Assembly (NCBI GenBank): GCA_910585655.1
Contig: CAJUFW010000090.1
Span: 1 to 13,352 of the forward strand
DNA: 13,352 nt
Direction of reading: 5' to 3'
Source of the DNA: an uncultured Lachnospiraceae bacterium
GTDB taxonomy: Bacteria > Bacillota_A > Clostridia > Lachnospirales > Lachnospiraceae
Part shown: positions 6,753 to 13,352 of the stretch, piece by piece
Position numbering within the stretch: position 1 is the stretch's first letter
Layout: the number at the start of each line of letters is the position of its first letter
The notes under the pieces: model-generated
What the model was told of the DNA's origin: nothing
Seen by the model: only the letters and a program-made list of their open reading frames with translations
Databases searched by the model: none
Position numbers and translations under genes: made by a program

Positions 6753-7682
6753 ATGGAAGAAAAAATTTTAACCAGTAAAAAGAACGGAATGCTCGTATTA
6801 CTTTCGATTCTTCTGCTTTATGTCGCTGCTATCGCCGGCGTCGTCTACGGAGCCTTCCTGACGGAAAAGACCGGAAATCCTACCTTGCTGATTATCAGCA
6901 TTATCGTAATCTTGTTAGCCTGGATTCCGTTTTGTTCTGCTTTTAACCCGGCTGCTAAAACGAAGCTTAACCAAAGCGGAGACGTTCAGACCACCAGCGG
7001 GATTGCCGCTCTGGCGGGAGCCGCGCTTGGCAGCAATACGTCGGCAGGCGCTATGACGGATGCCATGAACAAAAAAATTTCCTTAAAAATCATGACGTTA
7101 AACAATAGCCGTCAGAAAATTAACGATTGTCTGGGCAACCCGGTAGAAATCGGTATCGCCGTCACCTGGCGAATTGTCGATACCGCCAAGGCTGTCTTTA
7201 ACGTAGACAATTACAAAGAATTTTTATCGCTCCAATGCGACAGCGCCTTACGAAACATTGTCCGTCTGTATCCTTATGATGTCTCGCCGAACGTCGATAC
7301 TACGGGAGACGGCGTAGCAGACGAAGGCAGTCTGCGCGGTTCCAGCGAACTTGTCGCCGCCCGAATTCGGGATGAAATCCAAGCAAGGGTCGAAGTAGCC
7401 GGAATTGAGATTATCGAAGCGCGTATCACGTATCTGGCTTATGCGACCGAAATCGCCGCTGTTATGCTCCAGCGGCAGCAAGCTTCCGCTATCATTGACG
7501 CAAGGAAGATGATCGTCGATGGCGCAGTCGGTATGGTAGAAATGGCTTTGGAACGATTGAATGAGAACGATATCGTCAAGTTGGATGAAGAACGAAAAGC
7601 TGCAATGGTATCCAACCTGTTAGTCGTCCTCTGCGGCAACCATGACGCGCAGCCGGTCGTCAACTCCGGCAGCCTGTATTAG
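6753..7682 (+). CDS. SPFH/prohibitin-like membrane protein with a shortened core
   Basis: A 309-residue protein. The start is ATG 6753, six bases after GGAGGAA (6740-6746), not ATG 6738, which overlaps that site. Two hydrophobic segments (about 12-34 and 43-60) are followed by a small Ala/Gly/Ser/Thr-rich stretch (79-104) and then SPFH-family sequence: KKISLKIMTLNNSRQKINDC, GNPVEIGIAVTWRIVDTAKA, FLSLQCDSALRNIVRLYPYD and IRDEIQARVEVAGIEIIEAR. SPFH proteins oligomerise on membranes and organise microdomains. In relatives I remember, the second helix leads into a strand with a P-x-EA-x-VL-x-x-FG-x-Y-x-GT motif before NPF; here WIP runs directly into FCSAFNPAAK, so roughly 35 residues seem missing in frame. 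It heads a two-gene operon with a ribbon-helix-helix protein and is divergent from padR. Confidence 0.87.
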   Translation: MEEKILTSKKNGMLVLLSILLLYVAAIAGVVYGAFLTEKTGNPTLLIISIIVILLAWIPFCSAFNPAAKTKLNQSGDVQTTSGIAALAGAALGSNTSAGAMTDAMNKKISLKIMTLNNSRQKINDCLGNPVEIGIAVTWRIVDTAKAVFNVDNYKEFLSLQCDSALRNIVRLYPYDVSPNVDTTGDGVADEGSLRGSSELVAARIRDEIQARVEVAGIEIIEARITYLAYATEIAAVMLQRQQASAIIDARKMIVDGAVGMVEMALERLNENDIVKLDEERKAAMVSNLLVVLCGNHDAQPVVNSGSLY

Positions 7683-7685
7683 TCT

Positions 7686-7886
7686 ATGGCGGATTCTACC
7701 AAAAAGCAGATTCCTCTTAGGCTCTCTGCTAAACTCTACGAAGCCATTGCAGCCTGGGCAGAGGATGATTTCCGCTCTGTCAATGGGCAGATTGAATATT
7801 TGCTGACGGAATGTGTTAAGCAGCGAAAGAAAAACGGAAAATATGTCTCGGATGAAATAGATGTACCGCCTAAGCTAGATATTTAA
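7686..7886 (+). CDS. Small Arc-like ribbon-helix-helix protein
   Basis: A 66-residue protein. The strand IPLRLSAKLYEAIAAWAEDD and the helix FRSVNGQIEYLLTECVKQRK match the Arc/CopG ribbon-helix-helix pattern: a beta strand with alternating residues, then two helices with a VNGQIEYLL second helix. Such proteins bind DNA as dimers of dimers. The start lies three bases after the SPFH stop and has no visible ribosome binding site, so translation is probably coupled to the SPFH gene. It may bind the dyad over this operon's promoter, but no target is known. A small partner next to SPFH genes is a recurring arrangement in Clostridia as far as I recall. Confidence 0.8.
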   Translation: MADSTKKQIPLRLSAKLYEAIAAWAEDDFRSVNGQIEYLLTECVKQRKKNGKYVSDEIDVPPKLDI

Positions 7887-7888
7887 CT

Positions 7889-8028
7889 GAAAAAGAATTC
7901 CACAAAGTGGAATTCTCGCGCCGGAGCGCGGTTGCGTCAGCAGACATTTTCCTTAGGCGCGAAGTGCGCATCCCGCCCGGAGGGCTTTTAGTATGATAGG
8001 GAAGTTCAGAGAACTTTCCTAATCATAC
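7889..8028. repeat. Multi-hairpin intergenic repeat element, long copy
   Basis: About 140 bp made of successive stem-loops: GAATTCCAC/GTGGAATTC (7895-7915, perfect 9 bp), CGCGC/GCGCG (7917-7930), GCGC/GCGC (7957-7969), GCCC/GGGC followed by TTTT (7975-7989), and a 17-bp stem with one bulge (7991-8007 with 8011-8028). Its two ends recur at 11302-11364 with the middle missing, so it is a repeat rather than a one-off terminator. No open reading frame of note. It could be a REP- or MITE-like element or a structured RNA. Confidence 0.65.
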
Positions 8029-8079
8029 AAAAGAAACCAGACACCTGCGCTTTATAGCAATGTGTCTGGTTTCTTTTGT
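8027..8079. terminator. Strong bidirectional terminator between convergent operons
   Basis: A perfect 18-bp stem (8027-8044 with 8062-8079) with a 17-base loop. The arms are A-rich on the left and T-rich on the right, so transcripts from both strands end in a U-rich tract. It closes the SPFH operon on the plus strand and lies four bases beyond the stop of the minus-strand gene at 8084. Confidence 0.88.
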
Positions 8080-8083
8080 CGTT

Positions 8084-9688
8084 CTATTCTCGCGTTCTGC
8101 TTCTCTTAACTGCCTGCTTTTCCTTCCGGCTCTGCTCGTTAATCCTGCCAAATTTCGGAAGTGCTACATCGGCGCGAAGTTCAAACTCCGCGCAAACCAT
8201 ATGGTCATAGGTTTTCTCATAGGCAGGACGACCATCCTTTCTATCATAGTATAAAACAATCCGATATTTGCCTTGGGGAAAATCATAATCCCAGTTCCGC
8301 AGGTTTTCCCCAAATCCGATCTCTGTCTTTGCCGGCAACGCAGGCTGTACTAAGAGCTGTCCGATTTCCCGCTGATAAGGAACACGATACCAGGCATTAT
8401 CCTTCCATATCTCTACTTGTGGGCTGTCATAATAAATGATAGCCTCACTCGTATTTTCTAGGAACCCGTATATTCTTCCTGTCCCCAAAGGATACTCCGG
8501 ATACTCCAACGTCAGCTTTACCTGCTCGCTCTCCATCATCCCTTCATGGTCAGCCGGTTTGAGCGGACGCGGCTCTGTCCAGGAAGAGATTCCGACCGGT
8601 TTTACCTCCTTGATGCCGCAAATCCGTTCATAACGTGTCTGCTCTCTTTGCTGCTCCTTCCATCTCTCATAATTCTCCCAAGCCAGCTTTTCCAGGCGTT
8701 CTATTTGCTCCTTTTGATAGCCGCTGATATCCTCCGAAAGGCTGTCCCAGACGATGGTATCCGAAAGAACCATATAGTCATTTCCCTCTCGTTTTAGCGT
8801 CAATGTCCCGCTCCCGACTGCCTGCTGCAATATCTCCTGGATCCAAACCTCCTCTGCCAGAGCAATCAGCCGGTAACGCTCTGTTCCCTTCCTTTTTTCT
8901 TCGGATATGATTTCCCAGGAGCTGACTAGCTGTGGTCCATTGATTTCCTGTATCACAGAAAGCTCCAAAGACTGACCTAAATAATCATATATCGCCTGTT
9001 CTTTCCGTCTTCTGCTTTCCTGACGGTTATAACCAGTTTCTAAAACTGCCAGATAATCCTCTAACGAATATCCGCCATAGTCCCACATCCCTACATAGTC
9101 ATAATCCTCTTCTCTGCCATCGTCGTAATCCTCTGTCATCGGTACAACATAACCGTCCTCCGTCACAAAATAATTCCAAATCAACTTGCCGACACAAATT
9201 CCATACTCGTCTACATCCAAAAACACTACCATCCGCTGTCCCGGATTTGCCGGAATCCGCCCATAAAAAACCCAGGCACGGGGAACCGCTTCCTTTATCA
9301 GCAGATGATCCGCATAGCGTCCGGTATGATCATATAAATAGTTCTCAACCTCTGCTTCCAGATAATTTTTGTTTTCCTCATACCCTGCCGTCACAGTCAC
9401 TACCGCACAAAGATCACTATTATACATTTCCTCCAGCGTACAGGCAGGAACCGTTTCCTCCCAGACAGCGACTCCTCTTGGTCTGTCTTCCGGAAAATAG
9501 TCCTTTTTCAGCTTCTCATAACGCCGCAAACGCGCCTTGGAGGTATCCATACTCTCTCGTGTATTCCAGGTTTCTTCCTGCCTGCCAAGCCTCCTCCAGC
9601 CAGTCTCCTTTTGATATTGCAACACACCGATAACCCCCGCCGTTATGAAAACTACCACCGCGATTAAAATGTTTACCTTTCTCCTCAT
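8084..9688 (-). CDS. Membrane-anchored protein with a C-terminal Ig-like domain, function unknown
   Basis: A 534-residue protein. I start it at ATG 9688 (MRRKVNILIAVVVFITAGVI); a TTG start at 9709 is possible. The first 26 residues form a signal anchor or uncleaved signal, so most of the protein is outside the cell. Residues about 75-220 form an unrecognised domain ending in an acidic Tyr/Asp-rich stretch (186-206). A middle part (230-325) precedes a charged helix (326-357). The C-terminal region (390-505), with PLGTGRIYGFLENTSEAIIY, FPQGKYRIVLYYD and CAEFEL, looks like a bacterial Ig-like domain and is clearly similar to residues 72-192 of the lipoprotein encoded upstream. A basic tail ends it. 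It lies 43 bp after that gene in the same operon. No enzymatic motif is visible. Confidence 0.75.
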   Translation of the reverse strand: MRRKVNILIAVVVFITAGVIGVLQYQKETGWRRLGRQEETWNTRESMDTSKARLRRYEKLKKDYFPEDRPRGVAVWEETVPACTLEEMYNSDLCAVVTVTAGYEENKNYLEAEVENYLYDHTGRYADHLLIKEAVPRAWVFYGRIPANPGQRMVVFLDVDEYGICVGKLIWNYFVTEDGYVVPMTEDYDDGREEDYDYVGMWDYGGYSLEDYLAVLETGYNRQESRRRKEQAIYDYLGQSLELSVIQEINGPQLVSSWEIISEEKRKGTERYRLIALAEEVWIQEILQQAVGSGTLTLKREGNDYMVLSDTIVWDSLSEDISGYQKEQIERLEKLAWENYERWKEQQREQTRYERICGIKEVKPVGISSWTEPRPLKPADHEGMMESEQVKLTLEYPEYPLGTGRIYGFLENTSEAIIYYDSPQVEIWKDNAWYRVPYQREIGQLLVQPALPAKTEIGFGENLRNWDYDFPQGKYRIVLYYDRKDGRPAYEKTYDHMVCAEFELRADVALPKFGRINEQSRKEKQAVKRSRTRE

Positions 9689-9731
9689 TCCATTCCCGCC
9701 TCTTTCCAAATTGCTTCTTAATCCAAATCTG

Positions 9732-11144
9732 TCAGTTCCCAGATTCTCTCAATTCCTCCACTAATTCCTCCCGTTTTCCGTACAGACGCTTTGTCACCCG
9801 TCCAGTTTCCCCGCTGTAACGTCTGGCTCCATAGCTGCCGTTCGTCAGTTGGAATAAAACGCCGAAATCCTCTTCCCCTACCGGAAAGACATAAACCGGA
9901 TAATCTCTCTGCCAGGTTCGATAGCTCTCGTCCCCGCCTTTTACGTGCATTCCATCTGCTTCGTACAAATCCAGTTTCATTCTTGACATTGTTTCATCCG
10001 ACTCCTCCCAAAAAGACAGCTCCATCCATCTCGTTCCTGCCTGGTTTGATACTATCATCCTTGGTAGCACATGCTCCATTCTACGGACGGCAATCTGTTC
10101 CAAAGTCTCTATCCACTCCTTGTACCACTCCGGCTCCTCTCCTTCTTTTTGTACCAGGATCGGCTCACTATCCCAAGGATAGAAAAACCCCATTCCCATC
10201 TCCCAGACATCCTCCAGGCAGGGATAGCTGCTCAATATAATCTCTGTCCTGCCCTCCGTTCTTCTGCTTCCTAAAAACGCATACGATCTGGACTCTATCT
10301 TTTCCCCCTCCCTGATGGTAAGCAAAAAAGCATTGCTAAGACCACTATAAAGCGGCTGATAAGCAAGCTCCCTGACGATCCCCTTGTCACAATCCACCAG
10401 TCTCATCTGACACGGAATCCTTATCATCGCTTTCCACAAAAAGGTCTCCACCTGTTCTTCTCCTTGATAGCTTCCACCCTTTAATACGACGCAGCCCTCT
10501 GCTATCGCCTGTTCCGGCTCTAAGCTCTGCGTTCGGATATCGTCAAACACCAACCGCTCTGCATCCTTTTGGATCTGAAACTCGGCGTACAGCACACGAT
10601 CAAATGTTTTCCCCTGACTTGGTTCATACTCGTCCAGGCAGCAGGGAAATACCACCCGGTAGGTTCCCTCCGGAAACTCATAATCAAACCTGAGCAAAGA
10701 AACCTCTTCATAAACCCATTCTCCTTCTATATTCGCGCCATGAAGCACGCAGTTGAAGAAAGCATTTTCTCCATAAGGAAGCGTATACCATTCTCCGTCT
10801 AACAGCACCTCCATTCCTGTCTGGCAGCCATAGTAAATCTGCCGCTCCTCGTGACTGGTCAGAATACAATAAATCTGCGTAGTTTCCGGCGAATATGCCT
10901 CATATTCTGTTTTCAGCTCAAATAATTCCGGTTCCAGCTCCTCTCCGGGGATAGCTTTTTCTAAAGGCGGCATCGGTTTTTCCGGTTTTTCTGCTTTCTC
11001 CGGTTCCTCTGCTTCTTTCGCTATCCGTTCCTTTGAAGGGTTCTCCTTCTTTCCTCCACATGCGAGCATTCCCGGTAAAACGATAACGACCAGGTAAACC
11101 GCAATTATTAAATTTTTATAAAATACAGTCCTTTTCTTTGTCAT
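9732..11144 (-). CDS. Lipoprotein with an N-terminal Ig-like domain, function unknown
   Basis: A 470-residue protein from ATG 11144, with GAAAGGA nine bases upstream. A basic start and hydrophobic segment (11-28) lead to Cys29 in GMLAC, an acceptable lipobox, so it is probably lipid-anchored. A linker (34-64) is rich in Glu, Lys and Pro with EKAEKPEKP-type repetition. Residues 72-192 form the Ig-like domain (IYCILTSHEERQIYYG, FPEGTYRVVF, KTFDRVLYAEFQI) shared with the downstream gene. Residues 195-470 are not recognised; WIETLEQIAVRRMEHVLPRM is helical, and the rest looks beta-rich and acidic. First gene of a two-gene operon behind a strong promoter. A role in the cell envelope or as a surface sensor is inference only. 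Confidence 0.75.
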   Translation of the reverse strand: MTKKRTVFYKNLIIAVYLVVIVLPGMLACGGKKENPSKERIAKEAEEPEKAEKPEKPMPPLEKAIPGEELEPELFELKTEYEAYSPETTQIYCILTSHEERQIYYGCQTGMEVLLDGEWYTLPYGENAFFNCVLHGANIEGEWVYEEVSLLRFDYEFPEGTYRVVFPCCLDEYEPSQGKTFDRVLYAEFQIQKDAERLVFDDIRTQSLEPEQAIAEGCVVLKGGSYQGEEQVETFLWKAMIRIPCQMRLVDCDKGIVRELAYQPLYSGLSNAFLLTIREGEKIESRSYAFLGSRRTEGRTEIILSSYPCLEDVWEMGMGFFYPWDSEPILVQKEGEEPEWYKEWIETLEQIAVRRMEHVLPRMIVSNQAGTRWMELSFWEESDETMSRMKLDLYEADGMHVKGGDESYRTWQRDYPVYVFPVGEEDFGVLFQLTNGSYGARRYSGETGRVTKRLYGKREELVEELRESGN

Positions 11145-11230
11145 ATTATCACATCCTTTCTTTTCATCCGATTTAAAAATACGTTAATACTACTATAATA
11201 TCTCTGTTTTAATACGATAATTATATCTAT

Positions 11231-11259
11231 ATTTTATAAACCAATGATTCTTTTGTCAA
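11231..11259 (-). promoter_or_regulatory. Promoter of the Ig-like domain operon
   Basis: On the minus strand a perfect TTGACA (11254-11259) and TAAAAT (11231-11236) are 17 bp apart. The predicted start lies about 80 bases upstream of the lipoprotein start codon, giving a long A/T-rich leader in which I see no riboswitch fold. Confidence 0.8.
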
Positions 11260-11301
11260 GAAAGCGTCGCGATTGTTTAGAGCAATTTTATAATTCCAGA
11301 A

Positions 11302-11364
11302 GAAAAAGAATTCCACAAAGTAGGATTCTCCACCTGCCTAGAGAACTTTCCTATGGTACAAAAA
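11302..11364. repeat. Multi-hairpin repeat element, shortened copy
   Basis: Twenty bases at 11302-11321 are identical to 7889-7908, and the next nine differ at two positions. AGAGAACTTTCCT at 11340-11352 is identical to 8008-8020, followed by a similar TAC-AAAA end. The roughly 90 bp between these blocks in the long copy are replaced by about ten bases. Both copies have the same plus-strand orientation and both abut a terminator stem. Confidence 0.6.
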
Positions 11365-11427
11365 AACAAGAAGCTTCTAGTTAGGCGGCTATGCCATCAG
11401 CTTCGCCATCTCCTTCAGCTTCTTGTT
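11360..11427 (-). terminator. Terminator of the purC operon
   Basis: On the minus strand, 23 bases after the stop at 11451, AGCTTCTTGTT-type arms (11417-11427 and 11365-11375, perfect 11 bp) enclose a 41-base loop that can form an inner GGCG/CGCC stem, and are followed by seven T (11366-11360). Confidence 0.75.
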
Positions 11428-11450
11428 ACTTTTCATTTTTTGTTATCTTT

Positions 11451-12569
11451 TTATCGATCCTCTCCTAACAGATGTAGGAATTGTACAGCCCAAAAGGTCA
11501 GTTCACACCAAATTGCCGTATCTGTACTATGGTTTGGCTCTAGGGCAATTTCGCTATATGGTCCCGGATACTTCATATTTTCTTTAAAATACCGCTTTCG
11601 ATAAGGACTGGCAAATTCCACCCGCAACACGCCATCTTTCGATAAGGCATCCTTTATGGTCTCTGCCGTCCTGCGAACTACCTCGATTCCGGCGCCACCT
11701 ATCATAGCCAAATGCGTCAGCGTTTTTCTCTGGGCGACCTCGAACTGCTCCCCCGTAATGATATGCTGCGGGTCAAAGGCTCGAAACGGTCTCACATAAG
11801 CCCACAGAGGCACATAATATTTACTGCCGATTTTGATATGCAGGTTGTTTTCCTCTTTCATAATCCGGTCATGATGGTTGATCGCCCGCACTATCGTGGC
11901 TACTGCTTCTTCTGTCCGCCAGGAATGAGTATGTGCCAGCGTCTCCAAATGGTATTGACAAGGAAAATAGACATCCTGCTCCAAATAAGGATAGTTATAT
12001 TTTTTCCTGGATTGCGGCTGATAAAGCGCGATCTCCTCTAATGCCTGAATTTGGAGCAGGTGTTCAAAAGCCTGGTAAGAAGTCTGGGCAAATGGCTGTA
12101 CCTCCGGATCATTCCCATAGCCTAACAATGCCTGACAGGTATAGACCAGTACCATCAGCCCTCCTCCGTTCCTCAGCCCCAGGAAACGGTTCCGGAAGCG
12201 GTCTATCTCTGGCTTGTAATAAAGAAATTCCCCCTCCAGTACTGTTTCGTCTCGTAGGGCAGCCACAAAATTCCGAACAATCGAGCATTCCTTAGGAATC
12301 GCATAATTAGAAAGCAGACGTGCCGCCGCTTCTCCGTCCTCTAGCGGCGTTTCCTTAAACTTGTCCCAGGAGTGCATCCCCAGACCTATGTAACCGTTTG
12401 ACTTGACATAACGCTGTAAAAGCTGATACTGCGGCGCCTGTAACACCTGCGCCAGCATCGCTTCCTCCTCCGCCGGAGAACAGTCCCTAAGGATTTCTTT
12501 ATGGAGACGGTAGCGCAGAACATCGCTGCCATGGTCTAATAAAAACTCGATGGAATTGGATAGGTTCAT
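11451..12569 (-). CDS. Helical protein of unknown function downstream of purC
   Basis: A 372-residue soluble protein with no signal peptide or transmembrane helix. ATG 12569 is chosen because AAGGAGG (12581-12587) lies 11 bases upstream; a TTG three codons earlier is too close to that site. The opening IEFLLDHGSDVLRYRLHKEI recalls the first helices of alpha/alpha-toroid proteins related to prenyltransferases and terpene cyclases, in which a VRYR motif is common, and the body is mostly predicted helices with conserved-looking patches (GYIGLGMHSWDKFKE, YPYLEQDVYFPCQYHLETLA, WAYVRPFRAF). No DxDD or zinc motif is evident, so enzymatic activity is doubtful. Its ribosome binding site overlaps the purC stop codon, so it is co-transcribed with purC. 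Its function and its link to purine synthesis are unknown. Confidence 0.7.
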   Translation of the reverse strand: MNLSNSIEFLLDHGSDVLRYRLHKEILRDCSPAEEEAMLAQVLQAPQYQLLQRYVKSNGYIGLGMHSWDKFKETPLEDGEAAARLLSNYAIPKECSIVRNFVAALRDETVLEGEFLYYKPEIDRFRNRFLGLRNGGGLMVLVYTCQALLGYGNDPEVQPFAQTSYQAFEHLLQIQALEEIALYQPQSRKKYNYPYLEQDVYFPCQYHLETLAHTHSWRTEEAVATIVRAINHHDRIMKEENNLHIKIGSKYYVPLWAYVRPFRAFDPQHIITGEQFEVAQRKTLTHLAMIGGAGIEVVRRTAETIKDALSKDGVLRVEFASPYRKRYFKENMKYPGPYSEIALEPNHSTDTAIWCELTFWAVQFLHLLGEDR

Positions 12570-12585
12570 GGTGGACAAAACCTCC

Positions 12586-13352
12586 TTACACTGCCAGACG
12601 CTCTCCCGTCAGCATTTCATATCCCCGCAAATAGTTCTGTTTTGTCTGTTCTACCACTTCCGGCGGCAGCGTCCAGTTACTGTCTGGATTTGCCTTTAGC
12701 CAATCCCTGGCAAGCTGTTTGTCAAAGGACGGCTGACTATGCCCTGGTTCATATTCTGCAAGTGACCAAAAGCGCGAGCTATCCGGTGTCAATAGTTCGT
12801 CTCCCAGGACAATTCTTCCTTCCTGATCTAACCCAAATTCAAACTTCGTATCTGCAACAATGATTCCTCTTGCCAGAGCATATTCCGCGCAACGCCGATA
12901 CAAAGCAAGAGAATATTCCTTTAGCTTCCCTGCATATTCTGTTCCCTGCCCAGGAAAACATTCTTCTAAAAACGCCTCACTCTGTTCGTAGGAAACAGAA
13001 ACGTCATGCTCTCCGACTCCCGCCTTGATAGACGGCGTATAAAGAGGCTCCGGCAGCCTTCCGCTCTCCTGTAGCGGATTTTCCAGTCGAATACCTAGCT
13101 CTTCCAAGCTTTGCCCGCAAATGGTTCCCTCTGTCTGATAACTGTTCCAGGCGCTTCCCGTCAAATATCCTCTGACAATACATTCCACCGGAATCATCTT
13201 TAATTTCTGACAAAGCATCGCGCGCCTGGCAAACCGCTCCTGTCTGAAAAACTCCGGCATTTCCTGGTTATCTACCGAACGCATCTGATTTGGAACAATG
13301 TCCTTTGTCTGTTCAAACCAAAAGCGGGACAGCTTGGTTAAAATCACTCCCT
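12586..13352 (-). CDS. purC: SAICAR synthetase PurC (5' end beyond right edge)
   Basis: Phosphoribosylaminoimidazole-succinocarboxamide synthase, which joins aspartate to CAIR using ATP in purine biosynthesis. The visible 255 codons run to the window edge with no start; the first residues (GVILTKLSRFWFEQTKDI) match an internal part of the family, about 40 residues after the normal N-terminus. Diagnostic stretches are MIPVECIVRGYLTGSAW, TPSIKAGVGEHDVSVS, IVADTKFEFGLDQEGRIVLG and DELLTPDSSRFW. The C-terminal region with PSFDKQLARDWL and PPEVVEQTKQNY is typical of the longer form (about 290 residues). It is the only housekeeping gene in the window and is followed after 16 bp by an unrelated gene on the same transcript. 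Confidence 0.95.
   Translation of the reverse strand, partial: GVILTKLSRFWFEQTKDIVPNQMRSVDNQEMPEFFRQERFARRAMLCQKLKMIPVECIVRGYLTGSAWNSYQTEGTICGQSLEELGIRLENPLQESGRLPEPLYTPSIKAGVGEHDVSVSYEQSEAFLEECFPGQGTEYAGKLKEYSLALYRRCAEYALARGIIVADTKFEFGLDQEGRIVLGDELLTPDSSRFWSLAEYEPGHSQPSFDKQLARDWLKANPDSNWTLPPEVVEQTKQNYLRGYEMLTGERLAV

Larger units (their letters stand above)
11145..11450. other. Gene-free stretch: promoter, repeat remnant and terminator
   Basis: About 300 bp without a credible gene. From left to right it holds an 80-base A/T-rich 5' untranslated region, the minus-strand promoter at 11231-11259, a shortened copy of the hairpin repeat (11302-11364) and the terminator of the gene at 11451. The plus-strand frame through it is not coding. 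Confidence 0.7.

Noticed and set aside
7889..8079. CRISPR array or attC-like site in the hairpin-rich spacer
   Set aside because: The stems are all different, there are no repeated units with spacers, and no cas or integrase gene is present.
8060..10802. Plus-strand open frames opposite the two Ig-like domain genes (for example 9247-9633 and 9791-10240)
   Set aside because: Pro/Ser/Arg-rich shadow translations with no start signals; the minus-strand genes have a promoter, start signals and export signals.
11353..11604. 83-residue plus-strand frame in the gap before the purC-linked gene
   Set aside because: It crosses the terminator stem and the antisense of a good gene, has no ribosome binding site and shows no family motif.
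12567..12578. TTG start for the gene after purC (three codons upstream of ATG 12569)
   Set aside because: The TTG would lie only two bases from the AAGGAGG site; ATG 12569 has workable spacing.

Overview
The window looks like chromosomal DNA from a low-to-mid GC Gram-positive Clostridia, most likely Lachnospiraceae. The evidence is strong AGGAGG ribosome binding sites, consensus sigma-A promoters, T-tract terminators, a YesM/YesN-type two-component pair feeding a lipoprotein sugar-binding protein, and a PadR / DUF3887 / SdpI-like cluster beside an SPFH protein. The assignment rests on family recognition, not a search. Almost every gene is on the minus strand; only the SPFH and ribbon-helix-helix genes (6753-7886) are on the plus strand.

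Region 1 (1-4920, minus): a YesM-type sensor kinase and a YesN-type AraC response regulator overlap by 26 bp and read towards a solute-binding lipoprotein that runs off the left edge. The permease genes are probably just outside. This is the usual layout of a carbohydrate ABC uptake locus under its own two-component control. Region 2 (4920-6660, minus): a PadR repressor with a strong promoter, a HAAS/DUF3887-like membrane protein and an SdpI-family membrane protein form an operon closed by a clear terminator. Region 3 (6663-8079, plus): divergent from padR, an SPFH membrane protein and a tiny ribbon-helix-helix protein are transcribed from a promoter whose -10 lies inside a perfect 12+9+12 bp dyad. 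The unit ends in a string of hairpins and an 18-bp bidirectional terminator.

Region 4 (8027-11260, minus): a two-gene operon from a consensus promoter encodes a lipoprotein and a membrane-anchored protein. Both are of unknown function and share one Ig-like domain, placed near the N-terminus in one and at the C-terminus in the other. Region 5 (11302-11427): a shortened second copy of the hairpin repeat and a terminator. Region 6 (11451-13352, minus): purC, cut by the right edge, followed with 16 bp spacing by an unrecognised helical protein.

I found no convincing unprecedented system. The points most worth a second look are the in-frame loss of the first part of the SPFH core, the 8-residue tandem repeats inserted in the PadR wing, the dyad operator over the SPFH promoter, the multi-hairpin repeat next to terminators, and the Ig-like paralogue pair. 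No tRNA, rRNA, CRISPR array, transposase or integrase gene was seen.
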